Assembly (NCBI GenBank): GCA_037128295.1
Contig: JBAXWR010000002.1
Coordinates: forward strand, 17,126 to 81,125
Direction: 5' to 3'
From: JAAFHB01 sp037128295
GTDB lineage: Bacteria > Bacteroidota > Bacteroidia > Bacteroidales > Prolixibacteraceae
Length of the DNA: 64,000 nt
A program made the position numbers and the translations under genes. The notes beneath the pieces were generated by a model that searched no databases, was not told the DNA's origin, and was given only the letters and a program-made list of their open reading frames with translations. Positions 44,598-52,972 of the stretch are shown here, in pieces (the first letter of the stretch is position 1; the number at the start of each line of letters is the position of its first letter).

Positions 44598-47573
44598 TCA
44601 GTCTTTAACGTACTTTGTGATCATTTTCTCAAATAATTCACTATCGATTGGTTTTGAAAGATAACCATCGAAACCTTGGGCAATAAAACCCTCCTGGTCA
44701 CCTTTCATTGCACTGGCAGAGACTACGATTACCGGAGTATGTCGGATCGCCTGTTCCTTTCGTATCAGCTTTAGCACTTCGATTCCATTCATTTCAGGCA
44801 AGGCAATGTCAATTAAGATCAATTCAGGATGGTGGGTCATTGCCATTTCAAAGCCCATTTTTCCATCCTCCGCCTCAATGACATTCCACCGATTGTCGAT
44901 CAAAGCCTTAATTGTCAGCATATTGTCTGGATTATCCTCGACCACTAATATTGTAGGAACTAAAGATTTGATGGGTTTAACCATCTCCCGAAAATTCGCT
45001 TTTTCCACCTTTGAATCCACCCACAACATAGAAGCGATCTCTTTAAGTAACTGATCCTTATTAATATCCCCTTTTCGGATGAGTTGATGGATGCCGTTAT
45101 GTTTTAAAAATGCAAGCTCCTCTTTTGTAACTATTTTTGCTGTTAGGATAATGACCGGTAGAAATTCTGTCCTTTTTTCTTCCCTGATTCGCTTTAGGAC
45201 CTCAAAACCGTCAACACCTGGCATCATCAAATCAAGGATCATCGCATCAGGGATTTGGATTGAAATCAGTTCGAGAGCTTCCTGTCCATTATGAGCCTCC
45301 AAAATCTGATATCCTTGTAATTCAAGAATATCCCTCATTTGAATAATAATGGCATTGTTATCCTCCACAAGCAAAATTGTTTTTTTGCTGTTTTCGGAAA
45401 CACCCCTATCCGAAACATAATTGCTCACATTTCGCCTGATTTCAGGTTCCATTGGTTGCGATTTTGCATGAAATTCTGCCAAATGAAGTGGCAATAACAG
45501 TTTGAATCTGGACCCTTGTTTCGGGACACTTTCAACAATAATGTCGCCACCTAACATATTGGCATATTTTTTTGCAATCGCAAGTCCAAGGCCCGTACCC
45601 CCATATTTCCGGCTATTGCTGCCATCAGCTTGGGTGAATTCATCGAAAATTTGTGACAATAGACCTGGACTTATCCCAATACCAGTATCACTTACCAAAA
45701 TTGAGACAGAATCATCGGATCTCGAAGCAATAATTTCAACGCTCCCTTCATCGGTAAACTTGACTGCATTTGAAACAAGGTTCTGAAGGATATGCCGGAT
45801 TTTATCGTAATCACTTTCGATCAAGGGTAGGATACCTTCGGTTTTATAACTGATCCCGATGTTCTTCAGATTGGCTACAGGTTCGACAGACTCAAAGACT
45901 TCATGAATTAATTCACTGATATTAAACCTATTGATTTCAATAACTTCACGACCGGCTTCGATCCGCGAAAGATCCAGAATATCATTGATCAGCATTAGAA
46001 GCTGCTTCCCATTGCGTTCGATAACTTCCAGATAACTGTATTCCTCAAGGGGAATCTTCCCTTCAAGACGACGGTTAAGAACCCCTGAAAGTGCAATAAC
46101 CGAATTTAAAGGGGTACGCAATTCGTGGCTCATGCTCGATAAAAAACTGGTTTTCATTTTGTTCGCCTCGTCAAGTTGACGTTTTTGCATTTCCAGTTCT
46201 ATATTTTGTTCCGCCAATTCATTTGAATGAACCGAAAGTTCATTCTTCTGAACCTCCAGTTCGTTGTTTTGAATTCCAAGCTGCTTTGAAAAAGCGACTA
46301 CTTTCTGATATGCAAGCATCCCATCCATACGTGCACTCAAAATGTTCTGAATTTTATTGATCAGAGGCAAAGTATTCAATGTGAACAGTTTGATCGTGGC
46401 CAACGAAATAACCGCAACTGTCTCGTTACCAACAACGACAGGGATTGTCAATATTTCGCGGGGTGTAAATTTTCCGAAGACCGTCGAAAATTTAAATTGG
46501 GTATCCTCAGCAATAGAGGTGATGTATTGAATTTTCTTGGTTGCCAGGGCGGTGCCAAATTCACCTTCAAAATGAGTTGCTGAAAAAGTTTTAATTCCCT
46601 CTCCATCCAATCCAATTCCCACGAATTTTTCAAAAGTAGTATTTGAGCCATCGAGCAGATAAACAGCCCCTAATTGAGATCCGGTGTATTCTATTAATGC
46701 ATTGAGCAATTGGTAGCAAAAACCGTGGGCTTCATTTTCGTTCAGCATGATTTCGGCAAGCTTTGACGACTGCTTATTCAGGGTCAACTCTGTTTCAATT
46801 GTATCTGCAAGATCGTTAAATGCACTAGAGAGCGCACCAAATTCATTTTTTTGAAGGTAATCGCATCGGGTTTGGATCTTGCCCTCCCTAAAACTTCTGG
46901 TTGCATCAGAAATTTGTTTAAGGGGACGACGGATATTTCGGACAAGGTTGAAAAGGATAAACAACGAAAAAGCAAAAATCGCCAGAACGAACATGACCAT
47001 CTGCCTCCTAAGTACTTGATCAAGATTAATTGCATTTTGAAAAAGTTCATTGCCTTTTGCTTCCGCAAAATCATCAATCTTATTTATCAATTTTAATAAT
47101 AATTCAGGTTTTCCATTATAATCATCCGTTAACTGCAACTGACGTAAGGATTCCTTATTTATTACATTATATACTTGATCCTTAATAACTTCCATTTTCA
47201 TGAACCATTGTTCAAATGCATCTAAAGCTTCGACGATATCTTGTTTTGGTCCCAGATATCTTTCGTTCAAAATGGCAAACTGTTGTTCTGCATTGCTATG
47301 GAATGCTTCAATATTTTTAATTGACTTTTCCTTGGCTTGTTCATCAATTGCATGAAGAAAATTGGAGAACTCAAGACGCATTGAAAGAATATTATTGTTC
47401 AATTGCCCCAATGCCATTCGCACCTGAAGCGGATGCTGGTAAAGGTCGATTGTTTGCTGAGCGATCTTATCTGTTTGCCTTAAAGAAAGAACACCCAAAA
47501 GGACGATCAGAAAGACAATCACCCCAAATCCAATCTGAAGTTGGGAACCTATTTTAATGGCTTTAAATTTCAT
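44598..47573 (-). CDS. Membrane hybrid kinase 4HB-HAMP-GAF-HisKA-HATPase-REC-REC
   Basis: A 991-residue kinase built like a chemoreceptor at its front. Two membrane helices (about 14-34 and 193-212) bracket a four-helix-bundle periplasmic sensor; HAMP (about 213-265), GAF (about 285-440) and a coil (NELEVQKNELSVHSNELAEQN) follow. HisKA has H483 (FLSSMSHELRTPLNSVIAL), the HATPase has DTGIGI and GTGLGLAI, and two receivers end the chain (about 740-860, D in AMILDLMMP; about 870-985, D in LILIDIALP). Its start overlaps the CheR gene by 11 nt and the CheB-CheR-PAS gene follows after 76 nt. A kinase with a chemoreceptor-like front coupled to both modification enzymes suggests it may be regulated by methylation (inference). 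Confidence 0.93.
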   Translation of the reverse strand: MKFKAIKIGSQLQIGFGVIVFLIVLLGVLSLRQTDKIAQQTIDLYQHPLQVRMALGQLNNNILSMRLEFSNFLHAIDEQAKEKSIKNIEAFHSNAEQQFAILNERYLGPKQDIVEALDAFEQWFMKMEVIKDQVYNVINKESLRQLQLTDDYNGKPELLLKLINKIDDFAEAKGNELFQNAINLDQVLRRQMVMFVLAIFAFSLFILFNLVRNIRRPLKQISDATRSFREGKIQTRCDYLQKNEFGALSSAFNDLADTIETELTLNKQSSKLAEIMLNENEAHGFCYQLLNALIEYTGSQLGAVYLLDGSNTTFEKFVGIGLDGEGIKTFSATHFEGEFGTALATKKIQYITSIAEDTQFKFSTVFGKFTPREILTIPVVVGNETVAVISLATIKLFTLNTLPLINKIQNILSARMDGMLAYQKVVAFSKQLGIQNNELEVQKNELSVHSNELAEQNIELEMQKRQLDEANKMKTSFLSSMSHELRTPLNSVIALSGVLNRRLEGKIPLEEYSYLEVIERNGKQLLMLINDILDLSRIEAGREVIEINRFNISELIHEVFESVEPVANLKNIGISYKTEGILPLIESDYDKIRHILQNLVSNAVKFTDEGSVEIIASRSDDSVSILVSDTGIGISPGLLSQIFDEFTQADGSNSRKYGGTGLGLAIAKKYANMLGGDIIVESVPKQGSRFKLLLPLHLAEFHAKSQPMEPEIRRNVSNYVSDRGVSENSKKTILLVEDNNAIIIQMRDILELQGYQILEAHNGQEALELISIQIPDAMILDLMMPGVDGFEVLKRIREEKRTEFLPVIILTAKIVTKEELAFLKHNGIHQLIRKGDINKDQLLKEIASMLWVDSKVEKANFREMVKPIKSLVPTILVVEDNPDNMLTIKALIDNRWNVIEAEDGKMGFEMAMTHHPELILIDIALPEMNGIEVLKLIRKEQAIRHTPVIVVSASAMKGDQEGFIAQGFDGYLSKPIDSELFEKMITKYVKD

Positions 47574-48426
47574 TTGGCCCTATATTTCTGAATATTCCGG
47601 AAGAAAAATACTCCTCCCGATAATTATTTTCCTTTACGATTTCTCTCTCAGCCTCTCCGGTTACCAAAAAGGCATCAGAATTCAGGCAATTACCAATTTT
47701 GGCAAGGATACGTTTCCTGTATTCCGGTTTATAATAAAACAGTATGTTATTACAAAAAACCAGGTCAAAATTTCCGTAGATACTCGCCTGTGGGCAGCTA
47801 CCCTGCTCTAAGGTAAGGTCGAAAACAGAAAAATCAAGATATTGACACAAATTAGATGTGATTGCAAAGGTTTCACATTGATATTCATTTTCTGCCTGAT
47901 CAACCCGAGTAAAGTACGTTCTCAGCCTGTTTGTACTGACTTTCCCCAAGGTTGTCAAAGGATAAATTCCTTTCTTTGCAATTGAAAGTTCCGATTGGTT
48001 AATGTCGGTGGCAAATATATGACATGAAAGTTCAGCTTTCTGAACCCGGATCAATTCGTCGATTAATATCGCAATGCTGTAAGGTTCCTGCCCGGAGGCA
48101 CATGCTGCTGACCAGATCCGAATTTCCATATGCTTTTCCTTTTTCTTTTTTTCAATAAGTCCGGGAAGTACGATTTGTTCAAGATATGCAAAAGTAAGGG
48201 TATTCCGAAAAAACTCACTAAAAGTATTGTTCAGTGAAGCGACAAGTAAACCACATTCTTCTTTGTTTGATTTCAGATAATTACAATATAATTTTAATGA
48301 ACGGTACGAAGTCTTTAACATTCGGTTTTGAATGCAATTCTTAAAAAAAAACTCGTCATACCCGTTCGTGTTTATTCCATAAACCTGGTACAGGAATTCA
48401 GACACAATTGCTACCTCATTGTTCAT
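47563..48426 (-). CDS. CheR-family SAM-dependent protein-glutamate methyltransferase
   Basis: A 287-residue stand-alone CheR. The N-terminal helical domain (MNNEVAIVSEFLYQVYGINTNGYDEFFFKNCIQNR, to about 75) precedes the SAM-binding Rossmann domain with IRIWSAACASGQEPYSIAIL, FATDINQSELSIAKKGIYP and FDLVFCNNILFYY. CheR enzymes methylate glutamates of chemoreceptor coiled coils. It lacks the C-terminal pentapeptide-binding extension of large CheR types. No CheA, CheW or classic receptor gene is in the window; its last codons overlap the start of the 4HB-HAMP kinase, the obvious candidate substrate. It follows the kinase at 48464 after 37 nt. Confidence 0.92.
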   Translation of the reverse strand: MNNEVAIVSEFLYQVYGINTNGYDEFFFKNCIQNRMLKTSYRSLKLYCNYLKSNKEECGLLVASLNNTFSEFFRNTLTFAYLEQIVLPGLIEKKKKEKHMEIRIWSAACASGQEPYSIAILIDELIRVQKAELSCHIFATDINQSELSIAKKGIYPLTTLGKVSTNRLRTYFTRVDQAENEYQCETFAITSNLCQYLDFSVFDLTLEQGSCPQASIYGNFDLVFCNNILFYYKPEYRKRILAKIGNCLNSDAFLVTGEAEREIVKENNYREEYFSSGIFRNIGPNEI

Positions 48427-48463
48427 TATACAATCCTCCTACTATTTTCCAACTATTTAATAA

Positions 48464-51400
48464 TCAACTATTTGTGTCGGGCGAAATATCCGATAGTTCA
48501 ACCGGAACCTTCAAAAAGAAAGTACTTCCGATATTCGGTTCCGAAACAACAGTCAATTCCCCGTTTAGGATTTTTGCAATTTTTTGAGAAATGGCCAGTC
48601 CGATCCCAATTCCACCATGAACTCTTTTAATATCGTCATCGCCTTGTCTGAAAAAATCGAAAATGATACTTTGTTTCTCTTTAGGGATGCCAATACCAGT
48701 ATCGGTAACGAAGAAGATCATATTTGACTTGTCGTCTATTTTATAGCCAAATTCAATGGTGCCTTTCTCTGTAAATTTAACTGCATTTTTAAAGAGGTTT
48801 GTAAGTACCTGATTGATTTTACTCCTATCGGTTGTCACGTAGCCCGATAGCCAGTGTGTTTCGGGTTTAAAAACCAATTGTATCTGCTCATGCTTGGATG
48901 AAGCCCTTAAAATATTATCAAAAGAGGATTTACATTCCATGAAATGGTCTATGATACTGAAGGTATGGCTTCTGATCCTGACATTTGCTTGTTCGAAAAG
49001 TGCCAGGTCGAAAATATCTTCAATAATTGAAAGAAGGCTCAGACCACTAGAATGGATACCCTGGGCAAAAATGGAATTTTCTTCCGGGGAAACATCTGAC
49101 ATAATGAGTTCACTAAAACCGATGATATGATGCAAAGGAGTGCGAAGTTCGTGGTTCATTGTGGCCAGGAATGCGGATTTGAGACGGTTGCTCTCTTCTG
49201 CATTGTTTTTGGCAGCAATCAATTGATTGAACATCGCCTTTTTCTCTGAAATATCGTCCATTATGAGAATATAATTGCAAATCGTACCATATGAATCAGT
49301 TAGTGGTGAGATGGTTACATTTTCCCAATAAGTAATGCTATCCTTTCTGCGATTTAAAAATTCACCTTTCCAGACTTTTCCTTCCAGCAAATTCGTCCAC
49401 ATGGTTGTAAAATCGTTCTCGGAAATATGCGATTCATTGAAAATCCGTGGAGGTTTATTCACCACTTCGTCCAACGAATATTGGGTCAACGTAGTAAAGG
49501 CAGTATTTACAAATTCAATTTTTCCATTGGCATCGGTTATAATTGTCGATACAGGACTTTGCTCGATCGCTTTGCTGAGCTTCCGGATCAATGTCTGGTC
49601 TTTTTTTTGTCCTGTAATATCCATCTTTACAGCCAGAAAATTTGAAATCTGACCACGTTCGTCTTTGATCGGAGAAATTGTCACTTCCTCAAAATATTCC
49701 TCCCCATTCTTCTTTCTATTTTTAAATTCACCATGCCATTCCTTACCTTGAAGGATGGTCTGCCACAAGATATTGTATTCGGAGGAAGGGGTAAAGCCAG
49801 ACTTTAGTAAGTTCGGGTTTTTACCCAATACCTCATCATACGAATATCCTGTCTGTTGCGTAAAATTTTTGTTTACATATTCTATTTGGCCGATAGTATC
49901 GGTAATTATAATACTTGCCGGATTTTGCTCCACAGCACGCGAAAGGCTCCTCAATTTCTCATCTGCCTTGCGGCGTTCCGAAACATCCCGCAATATTCCT
50001 TCGTGGAAAGCTATATTTCCTTGATCATCAAAGATATACCACCCATGGTCTTCGACCCATATTTCAGATCCATCTTTTCTTTTTAATTTATAAACTTCAA
50101 TTCCCTGGCCAATTTCATCAAGAACGTCACTATCCCTTTCTTCCGGTTCAAAATACAGTTCATTTTTGATATCAATCAACAATAGCTCCTCTTTACTATC
50201 GTAACCGAACAATTTGACCATCGCCGAATTCACCGAAACAAACTTTCCGGCAGGCGTCGATTTATAAACACCATCAGGCATTCTTTCAACCAGGTTGCGG
50301 TAAAGCTCCTCGCTCGATTTTAAAGCATCTTCTATCAACTTTCGTTCGGTTATATCATAACCAATACCCACCAACCCCTGAACAATTCGGTTCTCATCAT
50401 ACAATGGGAATTTGGAGTTTAACTGCCAGTGCTGCACTCCCCTTGAATCGTATAATGTACTTTGCTGATTTATTAGTTGTGTTCCAGTCTGAATAACAGT
50501 CAAATCCTCCTGAAACCCACGAATACCATCTTCTCCTGGAAATAATTCTAGGTCAGTTTTTCCAAAAACTTCAAATTCGGAGGTACGTCCCATATGGGCA
50601 AGATCCGACTTATTGGCAACAATCTTCCTTGCTTCAATGTCTTTTACATAAACCGTATTTGGCAAATTGTCAATTAAAGTCCTTAGCAATGTCCTTTCAC
50701 GTTTTATTTCTTCTTCAGCCAAACGACGGGCAGTTACATCAACATAAGAGGAAAGAAGGTGATTGACCGATCCGTCGGGGTTGCGTTCGCAAACGACAGA
50801 AAGATTACTGTATAAAATTGACCCGTCTTTTCGTACAAAACGCTTGTCCAATTCATATCCATTCAAACTGCCTGTTACCATTTCATTAAAAAGAGCCATA
50901 TTTCTATCGACATCATCCGGATGGGTTACCCGTACCCAGGTAAGCTGAAGGAGTTCCTCTTTGGAGTAACCCAGCATCTGGCATAGGCTCTGATTGACTT
51001 CGAGCCATTTTTTATCGGGAAGGGTCACACTCATCCCAACAGAACAATTCTCAAAATAATTCTGAAAGGCCATCCTACTTTTCAAGAGAGCCATCTCTGC
51101 TTCCCGTCGTTCGAGTTCACCTGCTGCTCTTAGGGATACCAGATTAAGCACCGATTCGACCATAGAGACATTTTCGATTGGTTGTTTGCCCATTAAAGCA
51201 ATGATTCCTAATGGTTTGCCGGTTGAACTCCATAAGGTTGCCCCAGCATAACTTTGGGCATGAATCTCCAAGAGGTAAGGATCATTTGGAAATAAAGTGG
51301 CTATCTCCTTTTCATAACATACAACAGATTTTCCAACAACTTCCCCACAAGGAGTGCCAGATGCCTTATAGCACATATTCTCCAAAAAAACATTGTCTGC

Positions 51401-52885
51401 AAAATTAACAATCGTTTGAAATTCAAGATTATCAGGCGATAAAAGATTGATGCACACATTGTCCATTCCCAAAGCTCGGGTTAAAAACCGCGATAACGAC
51501 TGAAAGAAATCTTCTTCTGAATTTGCCCAACCTGCACTGTTCAGAAATTGCTGTGTTTCTTCGATTTTAGTCTGATGGGTGATGTCCTGTACAAACCCAT
51601 ATAGGTATAGGTCCCCTGATATTGTTTCTTGTCGTTTGCCAAACGACAGGACCCCATCGAAAATACTCCCATCCTTGCGATGGTAACGATTTTCAAATAT
51701 CTCCCATTTGTTTTCCGAAAGCTCGATCTTGTCCAAATAAAAAGGCCTGCGTTCAGGCTCATTATATAATACATCAGCAACGGAAGATTTATTTACAATC
51801 TCCAGGCACTCTTCGGGGGATTCATAACCAAACATGTCGGCAAAGGCAGGGTTAACAAAGATAAGCTTGCCTTCGACCGATGACTGAAACATCCCGATGG
51901 GGACATTTTCAAATATCACACGAAAACGCTTCTCATTTTCCCTAAGAATATCCTCAGCTCTTTTCCTTTCTGATATATCCCTGAAATTAATAACAATAGC
52001 CTCAATTCCTGATTCTGAAAGTAAGTTGCTGTACGTACTTTCTACCCAAAGCCACTCCCCATTGTTTCTTTTGAACCGGTATTCCAAAATTGGTACATAC
52101 GATGGATCAAGAACGACTTTTTGCAATAAATCCAGAACTGTCGGAAGATCATCAGGATGAGTGGAAGCAACAGGGTCGGGAAAATTATCTGTGTCCTTAT
52201 CATAACCAAACATTCTTTTAGCTGCCGGACTTGCATAAGTTATCAGGTTATCAATTCCGACAAGGACAATTCCGTCGGTTGCTCTTTCAATCAAAGATCG
52301 ATAATACTTTTCGGCTTTTCTGATAGACTCTTCAACTTTATTCCGCTCAATAACATCCCTAAAAAAAACTTTGTCCAATTCATCAAAGGCGAACTGAAGT
52401 TTCTGCTCTGCTTTTTTGCGTTGTTCAAGTTCCTTTTCCAATGCATCAGTACGCTGCCTGACCATATCTTCCAGTTGCTGTTTTTCAATAATTTTTTGGT
52501 CTTCTGCTTCTTTTATCCTCAACATTGCCCTGATTTGGGCAATAATCTCAGGCAGATCAATAGGTTTGGCAAGAAAAGCATCTGCTCCGGACTCCAGTGC
52601 TTTAATTCTTAACTCCCTGCTATTTCCTGCCGCAGTAATCATCACAACCGGAATATGTTTTAGGGTATCATTGCTTTTCAGCACTTTACAAACTTCAAAA
52701 CCATCCATTACGGGCATGAGGATATCCAATAAAACGATATCGGGTTTTTCGAATTGACACAGGTCAATTCCATCCATTCCCGAGAGGGCACTATAAAATT
52801 CAATAGTCGGAAAAGCTTCATGAATTAAAGCTTTCAATACGACCAGATTATCTTCTATATCGTCGATGGCCAGAATTTTTTTCAT
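48464..52885 (-). CDS. Multi-PAS/GAF histidine kinase with N-terminal receiver
   Basis: A 1,473-residue cytoplasmic kinase, REC-coil-PAS-PAS-GAF-5 PAS-HisKA-HATPase. The receiver spans 1-125 (D54 in IVLLDILMPVM); a coil rich in Lys/Glu follows; the GAF domain at about 440-590 has the AGTPCGEV-type motif (KASGTPCGEVV) of bacteriophytochrome-like GAFs, but nothing shows chromophore binding. HisKA has H1245 (FLATMNHELRTPLHHIIGF), and the HATPase has NLFKNAVKFT, DTGIGIP and GGIGIGLA. Its front and core are paralogous to 36334 (MKKILAIDDIEDNLVVLKALI against MSKILAIDDNSDNLIILKAL), with an expanded PAS array. It ends without a receiver and lies in the seven-gene signalling island, 87 nt after 52973. 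Confidence 0.93.
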   Translation of the reverse strand: MKKILAIDDIEDNLVVLKALIHEAFPTIEFYSALSGMDGIDLCQFEKPDIVLLDILMPVMDGFEVCKVLKSNDTLKHIPVVMITAAGNSRELRIKALESGADAFLAKPIDLPEIIAQIRAMLRIKEAEDQKIIEKQQLEDMVRQRTDALEKELEQRKKAEQKLQFAFDELDKVFFRDVIERNKVEESIRKAEKYYRSLIERATDGIVLVGIDNLITYASPAAKRMFGYDKDTDNFPDPVASTHPDDLPTVLDLLQKVVLDPSYVPILEYRFKRNNGEWLWVESTYSNLLSESGIEAIVINFRDISERKRAEDILRENEKRFRVIFENVPIGMFQSSVEGKLIFVNPAFADMFGYESPEECLEIVNKSSVADVLYNEPERRPFYLDKIELSENKWEIFENRYHRKDGSIFDGVLSFGKRQETISGDLYLYGFVQDITHQTKIEETQQFLNSAGWANSEEDFFQSLSRFLTRALGMDNVCINLLSPDNLEFQTIVNFADNVFLENMCYKASGTPCGEVVGKSVVCYEKEIATLFPNDPYLLEIHAQSYAGATLWSSTGKPLGIIALMGKQPIENVSMVESVLNLVSLRAAGELERREAEMALLKSRMAFQNYFENCSVGMSVTLPDKKWLEVNQSLCQMLGYSKEELLQLTWVRVTHPDDVDRNMALFNEMVTGSLNGYELDKRFVRKDGSILYSNLSVVCERNPDGSVNHLLSSYVDVTARRLAEEEIKRERTLLRTLIDNLPNTVYVKDIEARKIVANKSDLAHMGRTSEFEVFGKTDLELFPGEDGIRGFQEDLTVIQTGTQLINQQSTLYDSRGVQHWQLNSKFPLYDENRIVQGLVGIGYDITERKLIEDALKSSEELYRNLVERMPDGVYKSTPAGKFVSVNSAMVKLFGYDSKEELLLIDIKNELYFEPEERDSDVLDEIGQGIEVYKLKRKDGSEIWVEDHGWYIFDDQGNIAFHEGILRDVSERRKADEKLRSLSRAVEQNPASIIITDTIGQIEYVNKNFTQQTGYSYDEVLGKNPNLLKSGFTPSSEYNILWQTILQGKEWHGEFKNRKKNGEEYFEEVTISPIKDERGQISNFLAVKMDITGQKKDQTLIRKLSKAIEQSPVSTIITDANGKIEFVNTAFTTLTQYSLDEVVNKPPRIFNESHISENDFTTMWTNLLEGKVWKGEFLNRRKDSITYWENVTISPLTDSYGTICNYILIMDDISEKKAMFNQLIAAKNNAEESNRLKSAFLATMNHELRTPLHHIIGFSELIMSDVSPEENSIFAQGIHSSGLSLLSIIEDIFDLALFEQANVRIRSHTFSIIDHFMECKSSFDNILRASSKHEQIQLVFKPETHWLSGYVTTDRSKINQVLTNLFKNAVKFTEKGTIEFGYKIDDKSNMIFFVTDTGIGIPKEKQSIIFDFFRQGDDDIKRVHGGIGIGLAISQKIAKILNGELTVVSEPNIGSTFFLKVPVELSDISPDTNS

Positions 52886-52914
52886 TCCTTATATTTTTTA
52901 TTATCCGATTAAGT

Positions 52915-52933
52915 ATCCATGTCAGTCATGGAT
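52915..52933. repeat. Hairpin ATCCATG-TCAGT-CATGGAT between two kinase genes
   Basis: A perfect 7-bp inverted repeat with a 5-nt loop in the 87-nt gap between the genes at 52973 and 48464. No T-run follows on the minus strand, so it is not a typical terminator; it could be a regulator site or an mRNA-processing hairpin. Confidence 0.4.
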
Positions 52934-52972
52934 CATCCTTTATCCAGGTCGTAGTTCGATACTAATGTGCGC

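Noticed and set aside
51013..51420. GAF with GTPCGEV in the 48464 kinase as a phytochrome chromophore domain
   Set aside because: The motif is common in non-photosensory GAF domains; no PHY domain or bilin-binding context is visible.
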